Positions 33,001 through 42,105 of a DNA stretch of 64,000 nucleotides are shown in pieces. The notes beneath the pieces are model-generated. The model ran no database searches and was not told the origin of the DNA. It was given only the letters and a program-made list of their open reading frames with translations. How positions within the stretch are numbered: the first letter of the stretch is position 1; every line of letters begins with the position of its first letter. This stretch comes from Streptomyces sp. 549 (GTDB lineage Bacteria > Actinomycetota > Actinomycetes > Streptomycetales > Streptomycetaceae). Both the position numbers and the translations under genes were made by a program. The DNA lies in NCBI RefSeq assembly GCF_030124175.1, contig NZ_JASKMT010000014.1, forward strand, positions 1-64,000. Direction: 5' to 3'.

Positions 33001-36000
33001 GTGCACCTCAAGAGCCTGACCCTGCGCGGGTTCAAGTCCTTCGCCTCGGCCACCACGTTGCGGTTCGAGCCGGGAATCACCTGTGTGGTGGGTCCCAACG
33101 GCTCGGGCAAGTCCAACGTGGTGGACGCCCTGTCGTGGGTGATGGGAGAGCAGGGGGCCAAGTCGCTGCGCGGCGGCAAGATGGAGGACGTGATCTTCGC
33201 CGGCACCACCGGCCGCCCTCCGCTGGGGCGGGCCGAGGTGTCGCTCACCATCGACAACTCCGACGGCGCGCTGCCGATCGAGTACGCCGAGGTCACGCTC
33301 ACCCGGATCATGTTCCGCAACGGCGGCAGCGAGTACCAGATCAACGGCGACACCTGCCGCCTGCTGGACATCCAGGAACTGCTGTCGGACTCCGGCATCG
33401 GCCGCGAGATGCACGTGATCGTCGGCCAGGGCCAGCTCGACTCGGTCCTGCACGCCGACCCCACCGGCCGCCGCGCCTTCATCGAGGAGGCCGCGGGTGT
33501 CCTGAAGCACCGCAAGCGCAAGGAGAAGGCGCTGCGGAAGCTGGACGCGATGCAGGTGAACCTCGCCCGTGTCCAGGACCTCACCGACGAACTCCGGCGC
33601 CAGCTGAAGCCACTGGGCAGACAGGCCGCGGTGGCGCGACGGGCCGCGGTGATCCAGGCCGACCTGCGGGACGCCCGGCTCAGGCTGCTGGCCGACGACC
33701 TGGTGACGGTCCGCGAGTCGCTGCGCGCCGAGATCGCCGACGAGGCCGCGCTGAAGGAGCGCAAGGAGGCCGCCGAGTCGGCGCTCACCGCCGGCCTGCA
33801 GCGCGAGGCGGAGCTGGAGCAGGAGGTGCGCACCCTGACCCCCCGCCTCCAGCAGGCACAGCGGGTCTGGCATGAGCTGTCCCAACTGGCCGAGCGGATC
33901 CGCGGCACTGTCGGACTGGCCGACGCCCGGGTGCGCAGTGCCTCGGCGGCACCCGCGGACGAGCGCCGCGGACGTGACCCGGAGGACCTGGAACGGGAGG
34001 CGGCCAGGGTCCGGGAGCAGGAGGCGGAGCTGACCGCCGCCCTGGAGGCGGCGAGCCGGGCCCTGGACGACACCGTGAGCCACCGGGCCGACCTGGAGCG
34101 GCGGTTGGCCGACGAGGAACGCCGCCTGAAGGACGCGGCTCGGGCGGTCGCCGACCGACGTGAGCAGCTCGCCCGGCTCGGCGGGCAGGCCGCCGCCGCC
34201 CGCAGTCGGGCCGCGTCGGCCCAGTCCGAGATCGACCGGCTGACCGCCGCCAGCGAGGACGCCGCCCGCCGGGCCGGCGAGGCGGCCGAGGAGTACGAGA
34301 CGCTGAACGCGGATGTCGGCGGTGCGGACGAGGAGGAGAACCGGTTCGCGGAGGAGCACGGTCAGGCCAAGGATGAACTGGCCCGCGCCGAGGCAGAACT
34401 GGGGGAGGCGCGGGACGCGCTGAACGCCGCCGACCGCAGGCGGGCCGCGACCGCCGCCCGGCGTGACGCGCTCGCGCTGGGCCTGCGGCGCAAGGACGGC
34501 ACCGGTGCGCTGCTCGACGCCCGGGACAGGCTGGCGGGGCTGCTGGGCCCGGCCGCGTCGCTGCTCACGGTGGCCCCCGGCCACGAGGTGGCGGTGGCCG
34601 CCGCGCTGGGTGCCGCCGCCGACGCCGTCGCCGTCACCGACCCGGCGGGGGCGGCGCGGGCGCTGCGGCTGCTGCGCACCGAGGACGCCGGCCGGGCCGC
34701 GCTGCTTGTGGCCGACCCCGCAGCGGAATCCGGGCCCGACCCCTCCCGGAGCACCGGTGCCGACGCGTCCGCGGGCGTTGACGGTGAGCGCCACGGCGGT
34801 GTCCCGCGGGCGGTCGACCTGGTCGGCGGACCGCCCGAGTTGCTGCCCGCCGTGCGCCGGCTCCTGGCCGGGGTCGCCGTCGTGGGCACGCTGGACGACG
34901 CCGAACGGCTACTCGCCGAGCAGCCCCACGTGACGGCGGTGACCGCGGAAGGCGACCTGCTGGGCGCCCACTTCGCGCACGGCGGCTCGGCCGGGGCGCC
35001 CAGCCTGCTGGAGGCGCAGGCTGCGGTGGACGCGGCGACCGCGGAACTCGCCGAACTGGACGCGTCCTGCGAGAAGCTGGCACTGCGTCAGGAGGGTGCG
35101 CAGGCGGCCCGACGTGAACGGGCGGCGGCTGTGGAGGAGTCGGCGGCTCGCCGCAGCGCCGCCGCCCGTGAGCGGTCCGAGGTGGCTGGGCGGCTGGGCC
35201 GGCTGGGCGGCCAGGCGCGTGCCGCGGCGGACGAGGCGGAACGCGCCGCCGCCGCGGTGGCCAAGGCGGAGGAGGCGCTGCGGGCGGCGACCGAGGAGGC
35301 GGCGGAGCTGGTCGAACGCCTGGCCGTGGCCGAGGAGATCGCCGAGGGCGACGAGGAGCCCGACACCGCGGCCCGCGACCGGCTGTCCGCCGACGGCGCG
35401 AACGCCCGGCAGACCGAGATGGAGGCACGACTCCAGGTGCGCACGCACGAGGAGCGGGTGAAGGGGCTTGCGGGCCGCGCCGACGGCCTGGACCGGGCGG
35501 CCCGGGCCGAGCGGGAGGCTCGGGAGCGGGCCGAGCGGCGGCGGGCCCGGATGCGGCACGAGGTCGAGGTGGCGGGTGCGGTCGCCACCGGCGCGCGCCG
35601 GCTCCTGGCGCATGTGGAGGTGTCGCTGGAGCGGGCCGAGGAGGAGCGTGCCGCCGCCGAACTGGCCAGGGACGAGCGTGAGCGGGAGCTGACCGCGGAA
35701 CGCAACCGGGGGCGCGAGCTGGCGTCCGCCTTGGAGAAGCTCACGGACTCGGTCCACCGGGGTGAGGTGCTGGGGGCCGAGAAGCGCATGCGGGTGCAGC
35801 AGCTGGAGACGAAGGCGCTGGAGGAGCTGGGTGTGGAGCCGGCGGTGCTGGTGGCCGAGTACGGGCCCGGCCAGCCGGTGCCGCCCTCGCCGCCCGCCGA
35901 GGGGGAGGAGCTGCCCGCCGACCCGGAGCATCCGCGCAACCAGCCGGTGCCCTACGTGCGCGCCGAGCAGGAGAAGCGGCTGCGTGCGGCGGAGCGCGCC

Positions 36001-36603
36001 CACCAGCAGCTGGGCAAGGTCAATCCGCTGGCTCTGGAGGAGTTCGCGGCGCTGGAGGAGCGGCACCAGTTCCTCAGCGAGCAGCTGGAGGACCTGAAGA
36101 AGACCCGCACCGACCTGCTCCAGGTGGTCAGGGACGTGGACGAGCGGGTGCGGCAGGTGTTCACGGAGGCGTACCACGACACCGCCCGGCAGTTCGAGGG
36201 TGTGTTCTCGCGGCTCTTCCCCGGCGGTGAGGGCCGCCTGGTGCTCACCGACCCTTCGGACATGCTGACGACCGGTGTCGACGTGGAGGCCCGGCCGCCG
36301 GGCAAGAAGGTCAAGCGGCTGTCGCTGCTGTCCGGCGGCGAGCGGTCGCTGACCGCGGTGGCCCTGCTGGTGGCGATCTTCAAGGCCCGCCCCAGTCCGT
36401 TCTACGTGATGGACGAGGTGGAGGCCGCGCTGGACGACACCAACCTGCAGCGGCTCATCCGGATCATGGCTGAGCTGCAGGAGAGCTCCCAGCTGATCGT
36501 CATCACCCACCAGAAGCGCACGATGGAAGTGGCAGACGCGCTTTACGGGGTATCCATGCAGGGGGACGGTGTGTCCAAGGTCATCAGCCAGCGGCTCAGC
36601 TGA
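33001..36603 (+). CDS. smc: Chromosome segregation ATPase SMC
   Basis: A 1200-residue SMC protein starting at GTG 33001. The N-terminal head has MHLKSLTLRGFKSFASATTL and Walker A GPNGSGKSNVVDALSWVMGE at residues 32-51. Long Ala/Glu/Arg coiled coils flank a Gly-rich hinge around residues 500-680 (LLGPAASLLTVAPGHEVAVA and DLLGAHFAHGGSAG). The C-terminal head has the ABC signature RLSLLSGGERSLTAVALLVA and Walker B PFYVMDEVEAALDD. It condenses and segregates chromosomes, crucial at sporulation septation. The kleisin ScpAB genes are not in the window. A 13-nt repeat lies upstream and a decayed transporter follows. Confidence 0.97.
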   Translation: MHLKSLTLRGFKSFASATTLRFEPGITCVVGPNGSGKSNVVDALSWVMGEQGAKSLRGGKMEDVIFAGTTGRPPLGRAEVSLTIDNSDGALPIEYAEVTLTRIMFRNGGSEYQINGDTCRLLDIQELLSDSGIGREMHVIVGQGQLDSVLHADPTGRRAFIEEAAGVLKHRKRKEKALRKLDAMQVNLARVQDLTDELRRQLKPLGRQAAVARRAAVIQADLRDARLRLLADDLVTVRESLRAEIADEAALKERKEAAESALTAGLQREAELEQEVRTLTPRLQQAQRVWHELSQLAERIRGTVGLADARVRSASAAPADERRGRDPEDLEREAARVREQEAELTAALEAASRALDDTVSHRADLERRLADEERRLKDAARAVADRREQLARLGGQAAAARSRAASAQSEIDRLTAASEDAARRAGEAAEEYETLNADVGGADEEENRFAEEHGQAKDELARAEAELGEARDALNAADRRRAATAARRDALALGLRRKDGTGALLDARDRLAGLLGPAASLLTVAPGHEVAVAAALGAAADAVAVTDPAGAARALRLLRTEDAGRAALLVADPAAESGPDPSRSTGADASAGVDGERHGGVPRAVDLVGGPPELLPAVRRLLAGVAVVGTLDDAERLLAEQPHVTAVTAEGDLLGAHFAHGGSAGAPSLLEAQAAVDAATAELAELDASCEKLALRQEGAQAARRERAAAVEESAARRSAAARERSEVAGRLGRLGGQARAAADEAERAAAAVAKAEEALRAATEEAAELVERLAVAEEIAEGDEEPDTAARDRLSADGANARQTEMEARLQVRTHEERVKGLAGRADGLDRAARAEREARERAERRRARMRHEVEVAGAVATGARRLLAHVEVSLERAEEERAAAELARDERERELTAERNRGRELASALEKLTDSVHRGEVLGAEKRMRVQQLETKALEELGVEPAVLVAEYGPGQPVPPSPPAEGEELPADPEHPRNQPVPYVRAEQEKRLRAAERAHQQLGKVNPLALEEFAALEERHQFLSEQLEDLKKTRTDLLQVVRDVDERVRQVFTEAYHDTARQFEGVFSRLFPGGEGRLVLTDPSDMLTTGVDVEARPPGKKVKRLSLLSGGERSLTAVALLVAIFKARPSPFYVMDEVEAALDDTNLQRLIRIMAELQESSQLIVITHQKRTMEVADALYGVSMQGDGVSKVISQRLS

Positions 36604-37251
36604 GCCGCACGACCTGTCGCCGCCCCCGCTGCTTCACATCTTGAGGATGCTCCGCGGCCGGCTCGCGTCCTTCCAGCAGGCCGCCATCGTGCTGGGCATC
36701 GCAGTCTCCCAGCTGGTCAACTACGGTGTGTGCTGAACATCGCCGGCGGCAACCAGCGCGGCGGGCTGCTGGGCCTGGAGGCCTGGCAGATCATGCTGGG
36801 CATCGAGGTCGTCCCTGCGCTCGTCTACGGCATCCTCGCCCTGCGCATCCCCGAGTCGCCGCGCTACCTCGTCGCCCGGGGCCGGTTCGAGGACGCCAAG
36901 GTGGTGCTCGCCGACGTCGAGGCGGTCGGGACCGACCTGGACGCCAGGGTGCGGCATATCGACGAGCGCATGCGCCGCGAGCACAAGCCGTCGTGGCGGG
37001 ACCTGACCGGAGGGCGCACCGGCCTGCTGCCCATCGTCTGGATCAGCATCGGCCTGTCCGTGTTCCAGCAGCTGGTCGGCATCAACGTGATCTTCTACTA
37101 CAGCTCCTTGCTGTGGCAGTCTGTCGGCATCGACCCGGAGAGCTCGTTCTTCTACCTCTGATCTTGGCCAGTGCTGTGCCCCTTCAGGGTGGGAGTGAGG
37201 GCCGTCCTTGGCGCGGAGCGCCGGAGTGCTCTGCGTCTTTGGGGGTGAGGG

Positions 37252-37680
37252 TCAGACGGGACGCTGCTGGTTTTCGATGTACTGCTTGACGACGGTCAGG
37301 GGTGCCCCGCCGCATGATCCTGCGAAGTAGGAGCCGGACCAGAAGCGTCCGCCCCACAGGTACTGGCGGACGTGGCTGTCGTACTCCTGGCGGAGCCTGC
37401 GGGAGCTGACGCCCTTGAGGGAGTTGACCAGCTTGGAGAGCTGGACCTTGGGCGGGTAGTGCACGAGCAGGTGGACGTGGTCCTGTTCGCCGTTGAACTG
37501 TTTCAGCTCGGCCTCGAAGTCGGCGCAGACCTCCCGCATGATCTCTTCGGTGCGGGCCAGCATGGCGTCGGTGAACGCCTTCCGCCGGTACTTCGTGACG
37601 AAAACCAAGTGAACGTGCAGGTTGTAGACGACGTGACGTCCGGTGCGTACGTCGGGATCAGGATTCCAGCGCGGTGACAT
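37252..37680 (-). CDS. tnpA: IS200-like Y1 (HUH) transposase TnpA
   Basis: A 142-residue single-strand transposase. The metal-binding HUH motif is His68-Val-His70 (DHVHLLVHYP), and the catalytic tyrosine is Tyr134 in VVKQYIENQ. The fold elements NLHVHLVFVTKYRRKAF and GVSSRRLRQEYDSHVRQYLW are typical. It nicks and joins hairpin-marked ends of lagging-strand DNA, moving the element by peel-and-paste. All catalytic residues are present, so it may be active. It diverges from tnpB with 11 bases between start codons. Confidence 0.95.
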   Translation of the reverse strand: MSPRWNPDPDVRTGRHVVYNLHVHLVFVTKYRRKAFTDAMLARTEEIMREVCADFEAELKQFNGEQDHVHLLVHYPPKVQLSKLVNSLKGVSSRRLRQEYDSHVRQYLWGGRFWSGSYFAGSCGGAPLTVVKQYIENQQRPV

Positions 37681-37691
37681 AAACCAATGCT

Positions 37692-38984
37692 ATGGTCTCG
37701 GTCGTGAGTCAAGACACCCTGGTCAAGAGGCAGTTCGGGCACCGTGCCCGGCTTTCACTGTCTCCTGCCGGGGTTCGCATGGCGGATGATCAGGCGCACG
37801 CGGCCCGCACGATGTGGAATCTTCTCCACGCGTGGTGGGGGATGATGCCGAAGGACATGCGGACGCTCGCGAACGCGGATGCCGCGATCCGACAAGCACG
37901 CGAGGACATCGACTTCCTGGCCGTCCTCCCTGCCCAGGCCGCGCAAGCGGTACTCAAGACGTACTTCCAGGCGTGGAAGAACTTCTGGGAGGGCCGCGCA
38001 GACGCCCCGAACTTCAAGGGCCGGTTCCGCACGGTGATGTCCGTGGACATCCCGCAGGGTCGCGACCTGAACATCACCCGCGTGCACCGGCGCTGGGGTA
38101 CGGTCAACATTCCCAAGGTGGGCCGGGTCCGCTTCCGGTGGACCAAAGACCTTCCGGTCGGCAAGCGTGCCAACGCGGAGAACCGGATCACCGGGGCACG
38201 ACTGATCAAGGACACGCTCGGCTGGCACATCGCCTTCCGTGTCCAGGCCCTGGAGGTCAAACCCGATCCGCACCAGGGACCGGATGTCGGCATCGACGTG
38301 GGCGTCACCGTACCCATAGCCCTCTCGGACGGCGAAACGTACGAGCACGGCGAATGGCTGACCGGCAAGGAGAAGGCCAGGCTTCTGCACCTGGAGCAGC
38401 GCGCCGCGCAGCGTAAGCAGGACCGCAAGTCCGGCGAGCGCACCAGCCGCCGGCTGCACCGCACCTACGACCAGATCGCAGGACTCCGTGCGAAAGCCAA
38501 GCGCCGGGCCTTGGACTGGCAGCACCAGACGACCACCGTCATCGCCCGCACATACGGCACCGTCGTGGTCGAAGCACTCACCATCACGAACATGGTCAAG
38601 TCGGCCAAGGGAACCATCGAGGAGCCGGGGAAGAACGTTGCCCAGAAGGCTGGGCTGAACCGCTCCATCAGCGGGGAGGCATGGGGCCGGACAGTCACCA
38701 TGCTGACGTACAAGACCGCCCAGCTCGGCGGCACCCTGCACAAGGTCCCCGCCCCCGGCACCTCCCAACGCTGCTCAGCGTGCGGCTTCACCACGCCCGG
38801 CAACCGGGAGAGCCAGGCCGTGTTCGTGTGCAAGAACCCCGACTGCGGCTGGTCGGGCAACGCCGACCACAACGCAGCCCGGAACGTCTTGCACCTTTAC
38901 CGGATGGGCCTCGCGCTCATCCCGGCTGCCGGGAGGGCAGTCGTCAGGCGCGCGAAGCGCGTCAAGCCCGCTGCCGCAAGGTAA
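37692..38984 (+). CDS. tnpB: TnpB RNA-guided endonuclease (IS200/IS605 accessory)
   Basis: A 430-residue TnpB, ancestor type of Cas12. The RuvC triad is complete: Asp202 in VGIDVGVT, Glu294 in VVVEALTITNM and Asp392 in GNADHNAARNV. A zinc ribbon lies between the last two (Cys361, Cys364, Cys380, Cys385). The N-terminal helical region (ARTMWNLLHAWW, AAQAVLKTYFQAWKNFWEGR) and NFKGRF are normal. Known TnpB proteins cut DNA next to a TAM guided by an RNA made from the element's right end, which favours retention of the element at its donor site. The start is ATG 37692 or GTG 37704. Confidence 0.95.
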   Translation: MVSVVSQDTLVKRQFGHRARLSLSPAGVRMADDQAHAARTMWNLLHAWWGMMPKDMRTLANADAAIRQAREDIDFLAVLPAQAAQAVLKTYFQAWKNFWEGRADAPNFKGRFRTVMSVDIPQGRDLNITRVHRRWGTVNIPKVGRVRFRWTKDLPVGKRANAENRITGARLIKDTLGWHIAFRVQALEVKPDPHQGPDVGIDVGVTVPIALSDGETYEHGEWLTGKEKARLLHLEQRAAQRKQDRKSGERTSRRLHRTYDQIAGLRAKAKRRALDWQHQTTTVIARTYGTVVVEALTITNMVKSAKGTIEEPGKNVAQKAGLNRSISGEAWGRTVTMLTYKTAQLGGTLHKVPAPGTSQRCSACGFTTPGNRESQAVFVCKNPDCGWSGNADHNAARNVLHLYRMGLALIPAAGRAVVRRAKRVKPAAAR

Positions 38985-39022
38985 GCAGGAATCTCCCGGC
39001 CTCAGCCGGGAGAGCACTTCAA
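38860..39022 (+). ncRNA. Predicted right-end (omega) guide RNA of TnpB
   Basis: By analogy with studied IS200/IS605 elements, the guide RNA scaffold should cover the 3' end of tnpB and the right end up to 39022, with the guide read from host DNA beyond it (TCGTTCACCACGTCGATC). A hairpin TCTCCCGGC-CTCA-GCCGGGAGA (38992-39013) sits just before the end, and a short GC stem lies around 38948-38961. The 5' limit is a guess. Confidence 0.45.
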
Positions 39023-39539
39023 TCGTTCACCACGTCGATCATCAACATCGTCGGCACCGTGATCGCCATGCTGTTCGTCGACCGGATCGGCCGCAAGCCG
39101 CTTGCCCTCATCGGCTCCGCCGGCATGGCCGTCTCCCTGGGGCTGGCGGCCTGGGCGTTCTCCTTCAAGCAGGAGATCGGCGGCGACATCAGCCTGCCCG
39201 ACACCCAGGGCACCGTCGGGCTGATCGCCGCTCACTCCTTCGTGCTGTTCTTCGCCCTCTCCTGGGGTGTGGTCGTCTGGGTGATGCTGGGCGAGATATT
39301 CCCCAACCGGATCCGCGCCGCCTTGCTCGGTGTGGCGGCCTCCGCGCAGTGGATCACCAACTGGCTGATCACCGCGAGCTTCCCGACGATGTCGGACTGG
39401 AACCTGTCCGGCTCCTACGTGATCTACGCGTGCTTCGCCGCGCTCTCGATCCCCTTCATCCTCAAGTGGGTGCCGGAGACCAAGGGCAAGGCGTTGGAGG
39501 ACATGGGCTGACCGACCCCGCTGCCCGTGCCCTCGAAGT

Positions 39540-39578
39540 GGTTCTGCCCCGGCTCCGCCAGTGAGCCGGGGCAGAACC
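39540..39578 (+). terminator. Terminator of the transporter pseudogene
   Basis: GGTTCTGCCCCGGCTC and GAGCCGGGGCAGAACC pair perfectly over 16 bp around CGCCAGT, then GTTCTTG. It starts 29 bases past the transporter stop. Confidence 0.85.
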
Positions 39579-39789
39579 GTTCTTGCCCCGGGGTGCCGCC
39601 CGGCGCGTCCCCCGGGCCTCCGCCCGGTGCGCCCCGCCGTGCCGACACGGTCGGCCCCGCGCGGGACGCGCCGACCGCTGGCCGATACTGGAGGGGTCGC
39701 GCCCTGCCCGAGGGGCACTCCCGCCCGGCCCAGCGGCCCGCGACGGACAAGGCCCCTGCCCGTGACGCAGCCAACACCCTAGGGAACCG

Positions 39790-40992
39790 ATGGAAATCCT
39801 GATCCTTGCCGTAGTCATCGCCGTGGTCGCTCTCGGCGCCCTCACCGGCCTGGTGGTCAGCAGCCGCAGGAAGAAGGCGCTGCCGCCCCGGCCCGAGAGC
39901 CCGGCGGTCGGCACCCCGCCCGCCGAGCCCCGGGTCGGCGAGGACGTGGACGGCACTCCCGAGTCACCCGGCCGGACCATCGAGGAGGTCGACCTTCCGG
40001 ACGCCTCCGGAGCCACGACCACCGTCGAGCCGGAGCCCGCACCCCCCGTACTGGAGACCCCCGAGCCGACCGCCGGGCGCCTCGTCCGGCTGCGGACACG
40101 TCTTTCCCGTTCGCAGAACTCGCTCGGCAAGGGACTGCTGACGCTGCTCTCCCGCGAGCACCTGGACGAGGACACCTGGGAGGAGATCGAGGACACCCTG
40201 CTCACCGCGGACGTCGGCGTCGCCCCCACCCAGGAGCTGGTCGAGCGGCTGCGCGAGCGTGTGCGGGTGCTCGGTACCCGCACCCCCGAGGGGCTGCGGG
40301 CCCTGCTGCGGGAGGAACTGCTCACGCTGGTCGGCCCGGACGAGGACCGCGCGGTGCGCACCGAGACCTCCGGAGCCGAGGACCGGCCCGGAGTGGTGCT
40401 GGTCGTCGGGGTCAACGGCACCGGCAAGACCACGACCACCGGCAAGCTCGCCCGGGTCCTGGTGGCCGACGGCAAGTCCGTCGTGCTGGGCGCCGCGGAC
40501 ACCTTCCGGGCCGCGGCGGCCGACCAGCTCCAGACCTGGGGTGAGCGGGTAGGCGCCCGCACGGTGCGCGGCCCGGAGGCGGGCGACCCCGCCTCGGTGG
40601 CCTTCGACGCCGTGAAGGAGGGCACCGCCGAGGGCGCCGACGTGGTGCTCATCGACACCGCCGGCCGGCTGCACACCAAGGCCGGACTGATGGACGAGCT
40701 GGGCAAGGTCAAGCGGGTGGTGGAGAAGCAGGGCCCGGTCGACGAGGTGCTGCTCGTGCTGGACGCCACCACGGGCCAGAACGGCCTGGTGCAGGCGCGG
40801 GTCTTCGCGGAGGTGGTCAACATCACCGGCATCGTGCTCACCAAGCTCGACGGCACGGCCAAGGGCGGCATCGTCGTCGCCGTGCAGCGTGAACTGGGGG
40901 TGCCGGTCAAGCTGATCGGACTCGGCGAGGGGGCCGACGACCTCGCGCCCTTCGAACCGGAGGCCTTCGTCGACGCGCTCATCGGCGACTGA
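39790..40992 (+). CDS. ftsY: Signal recognition particle receptor FtsY
   Basis: A 400-residue SRP GTPase. It opens with a membrane helix (MEILILAVVIAVVALGALTG) followed by basic residues, so this actinobacterial FtsY is membrane-anchored. An acidic, Pro-rich A region covers residues 30-100. The NG domain has VGVNGTGKTTTTGKLARVL near residue 212, LGAADTFRAAAADQL, DTAGRLHTKAGLMDEL, VLDATTGQNG, LTKLDGTAKGG and GLGEGADDLAPFEPE. It receives Ffh-bound nascent chains at the membrane; ffh lies 7 kb downstream. Confidence 0.97.
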   Translation: MEILILAVVIAVVALGALTGLVVSSRRKKALPPRPESPAVGTPPAEPRVGEDVDGTPESPGRTIEEVDLPDASGATTTVEPEPAPPVLETPEPTAGRLVRLRTRLSRSQNSLGKGLLTLLSREHLDEDTWEEIEDTLLTADVGVAPTQELVERLRERVRVLGTRTPEGLRALLREELLTLVGPDEDRAVRTETSGAEDRPGVVLVVGVNGTGKTTTTGKLARVLVADGKSVVLGAADTFRAAAADQLQTWGERVGARTVRGPEAGDPASVAFDAVKEGTAEGADVVLIDTAGRLHTKAGLMDELGKVKRVVEKQGPVDEVLLVLDATTGQNGLVQARVFAEVVNITGIVLTKLDGTAKGGIVVAVQRELGVPVKLIGLGEGADDLAPFEPEAFVDALIGD

Positions 40993-41061
40993 CCCGTCAC
41001 CGCGCGGCAGCCCCCGCCCGGCGCGAGCCGTACGGCGGGGGCCGCCGCGTCCGGACGGCGT

Positions 41062-41742
41062 CTACGCCGCGAGGCGGTGGCAGACGTACGCCAGCGTGCC
41101 CAGCAGCAGTCGCGCCTGGGGTGGCCGGCCCGCGGCCTCCAGCGTCGGGGGACGCAGCCAGCGCACCGGGCCGAGGCCGCCGAGGTCCGATGGTGGCGCG
41201 GTGATGTGGTCGCCCGGCCCGAGGCAGCGCAGGTCCAGCGTCGCGTCGTCCCAGCCCATCCGGTAGAGCAGCCGCGGTAGTTCGGTCGAGGCACCCGGCG
41301 CCACCAGGAACCAGGCGCGGCCGTGCGGGGTGACCGCGACCGGGCCGAGCGGCAGGCCCATGCGCTCCAGCCGTACCAGGGCCCGCCGACCCACCTGCTC
41401 GGGCACCTCGAGGACGTCGAAGGAGCGCCCGACCGGGAGCAGCAGGGCGGCCCCCGGTACCTGCGCCCAGGTGTCGACGGCCTCGTCCAGCGTCGCCCCG
41501 GCGGGTACCTCGATCGTCGCGTCGAGCGGGTGGGCGCCGGGCGCGGGGCAGACGGGGCAGCCGCACGAGCAGGGCGTGGAGCCGCCGCTGACTGCTCGGG
41601 CCCCGGGTACCACGTCCCAGCCCCAAAGGCCGGTGTACTCCGCCACCGCGGTGCTCTGCGGTGGGCGCTGCTGCCGCCGGGGGCGGCGTGTCGCCAGCCG
41701 CAGGTCCCGGAACTCCCGAATACCGCCGATCGTGAAGCCCAT
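41062..41742 (-). CDS. Small bifunctional DNA primase/polymerase (prim-pol) N-terminal-domain protein
   Basis: A 226-residue protein; ATG 41742 is chosen for GGAGG 5 bases upstream. The sequence has the prim-pol style AEYTGLWGWDVVPGARAVSG, a CSCGCPVCPAPGAHPL Cys cluster, TWAQVPGAALLLPVGRSFDV and GRAWFLVAPG. It matches the stand-alone actinobacterial proteins labelled bifunctional DNA primase/polymerase, without a helicase domain. The usual catalytic acidic residues are hard to place, so it may be a degenerate regulatory version. It is convergent with ftsY, and its role is unknown. Confidence 0.8.
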   Translation of the reverse strand: MGFTIGGIREFRDLRLATRRPRRQQRPPQSTAVAEYTGLWGWDVVPGARAVSGGSTPCSCGCPVCPAPGAHPLDATIEVPAGATLDEAVDTWAQVPGAALLLPVGRSFDVLEVPEQVGRRALVRLERMGLPLGPVAVTPHGRAWFLVAPGASTELPRLLYRMGWDDATLDLRCLGPGDHITAPPSDLGGLGPVRWLRPPTLEAAGRPPQARLLLGTLAYVCHRLAA

Positions 41743-42105
41743 GCTCCCTCCAACGGATTCCGTGCGCCGATGGTTACGGACCATTCACGCAGAGCGATGA
41801 GGTGTGGGGGAAGCGCGCCGCGCCGCTCGTGGACTGGCTGTGAACGGCGCCCCCCGGTGTGCGTTGAACGTCGCGCGCCCCTAGCGCACTTCGTTGCATC
41901 CGATGTGATCGCTCTTACCCAAGTGAAGCGTGTGGGCTCGGCGTTAGGTTCATAGGCGGGGGTGGCGAATGGTGGCGTTTCTGAAATCGCCCTCGCCGGA
42001 CCGGTGATCGTAGGATTACTTTCGGTTCACACAACGACAGAGCACAAGCGGTTCGCGGGTATGCCCCAGGCACAGCCCGGAACGATGAGGAGCGGGGGCC
42101 TTCCA
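41743..42105 (+). other. 363-base spacer, likely nsdA promoter region
   Basis: This lies between the divergent prim-pol and nsdA starts. From about 41875 to 42060 base use turns less GC-rich (GTGATCGCTCTTACCC, GATTACTTTCGGTTCACAC), as in regulatory DNA. Frames open through it, but without ribosome sites. I see no clear inverted repeat. Confidence 0.5.

Larger units (their letters stand above)
37156..39022. mobile_element. IS200/IS605-type insertion sequence, complete (1867 bp)
   Basis: The ends are set by the split transporter frame: host sequence stops at TTCTAC (37155) and resumes at TCGTTCACC (39023), so the element runs from CTCTGATC to CACTTCAA with no target duplication. The right end TTCAA and left flank CTAC resemble the TCAA and TTAC cleavage sites known for IS608. 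There is a 9-bp hairpin (38992-39013) just inside the right end and small stems inside the left end (for example GGCGC-GGA-GCGCC). It carries tnpA and tnpB pointing away from each other, both intact. Confidence 0.9.
36647..39511 (+). pseudogene. Sugar-porter (MFS) pseudogene split by an IS200/IS605-type element
   Basis: The remnant reads LRGRLASFQQAAIVLGIAVS and QLVNYG, then shifts frame at 36725-36735 (an extra TG fits) to VLNIAGGNQRGGLLGLEAWQ and PESPRYLVARGRFEDAKVVL up to SSFFY at 37155. The IS (37156-39022) follows, then the same frame resumes as SFTTSIINIVGTVIAMLFVD, RIGRKPLALIGSAG, LGEIFPNRIRAALLGVAASA and PETKGKALEDMG. The sugar-porter motifs PESPRYL, DRIGRKP and PETKG are all present. 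The first four membrane segments, about 120 residues, are missing, since smc ends only 44 bases upstream. It has at least three lesions: 5' truncation, frameshift and insertion. Its terminator is intact. Confidence 0.92.
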
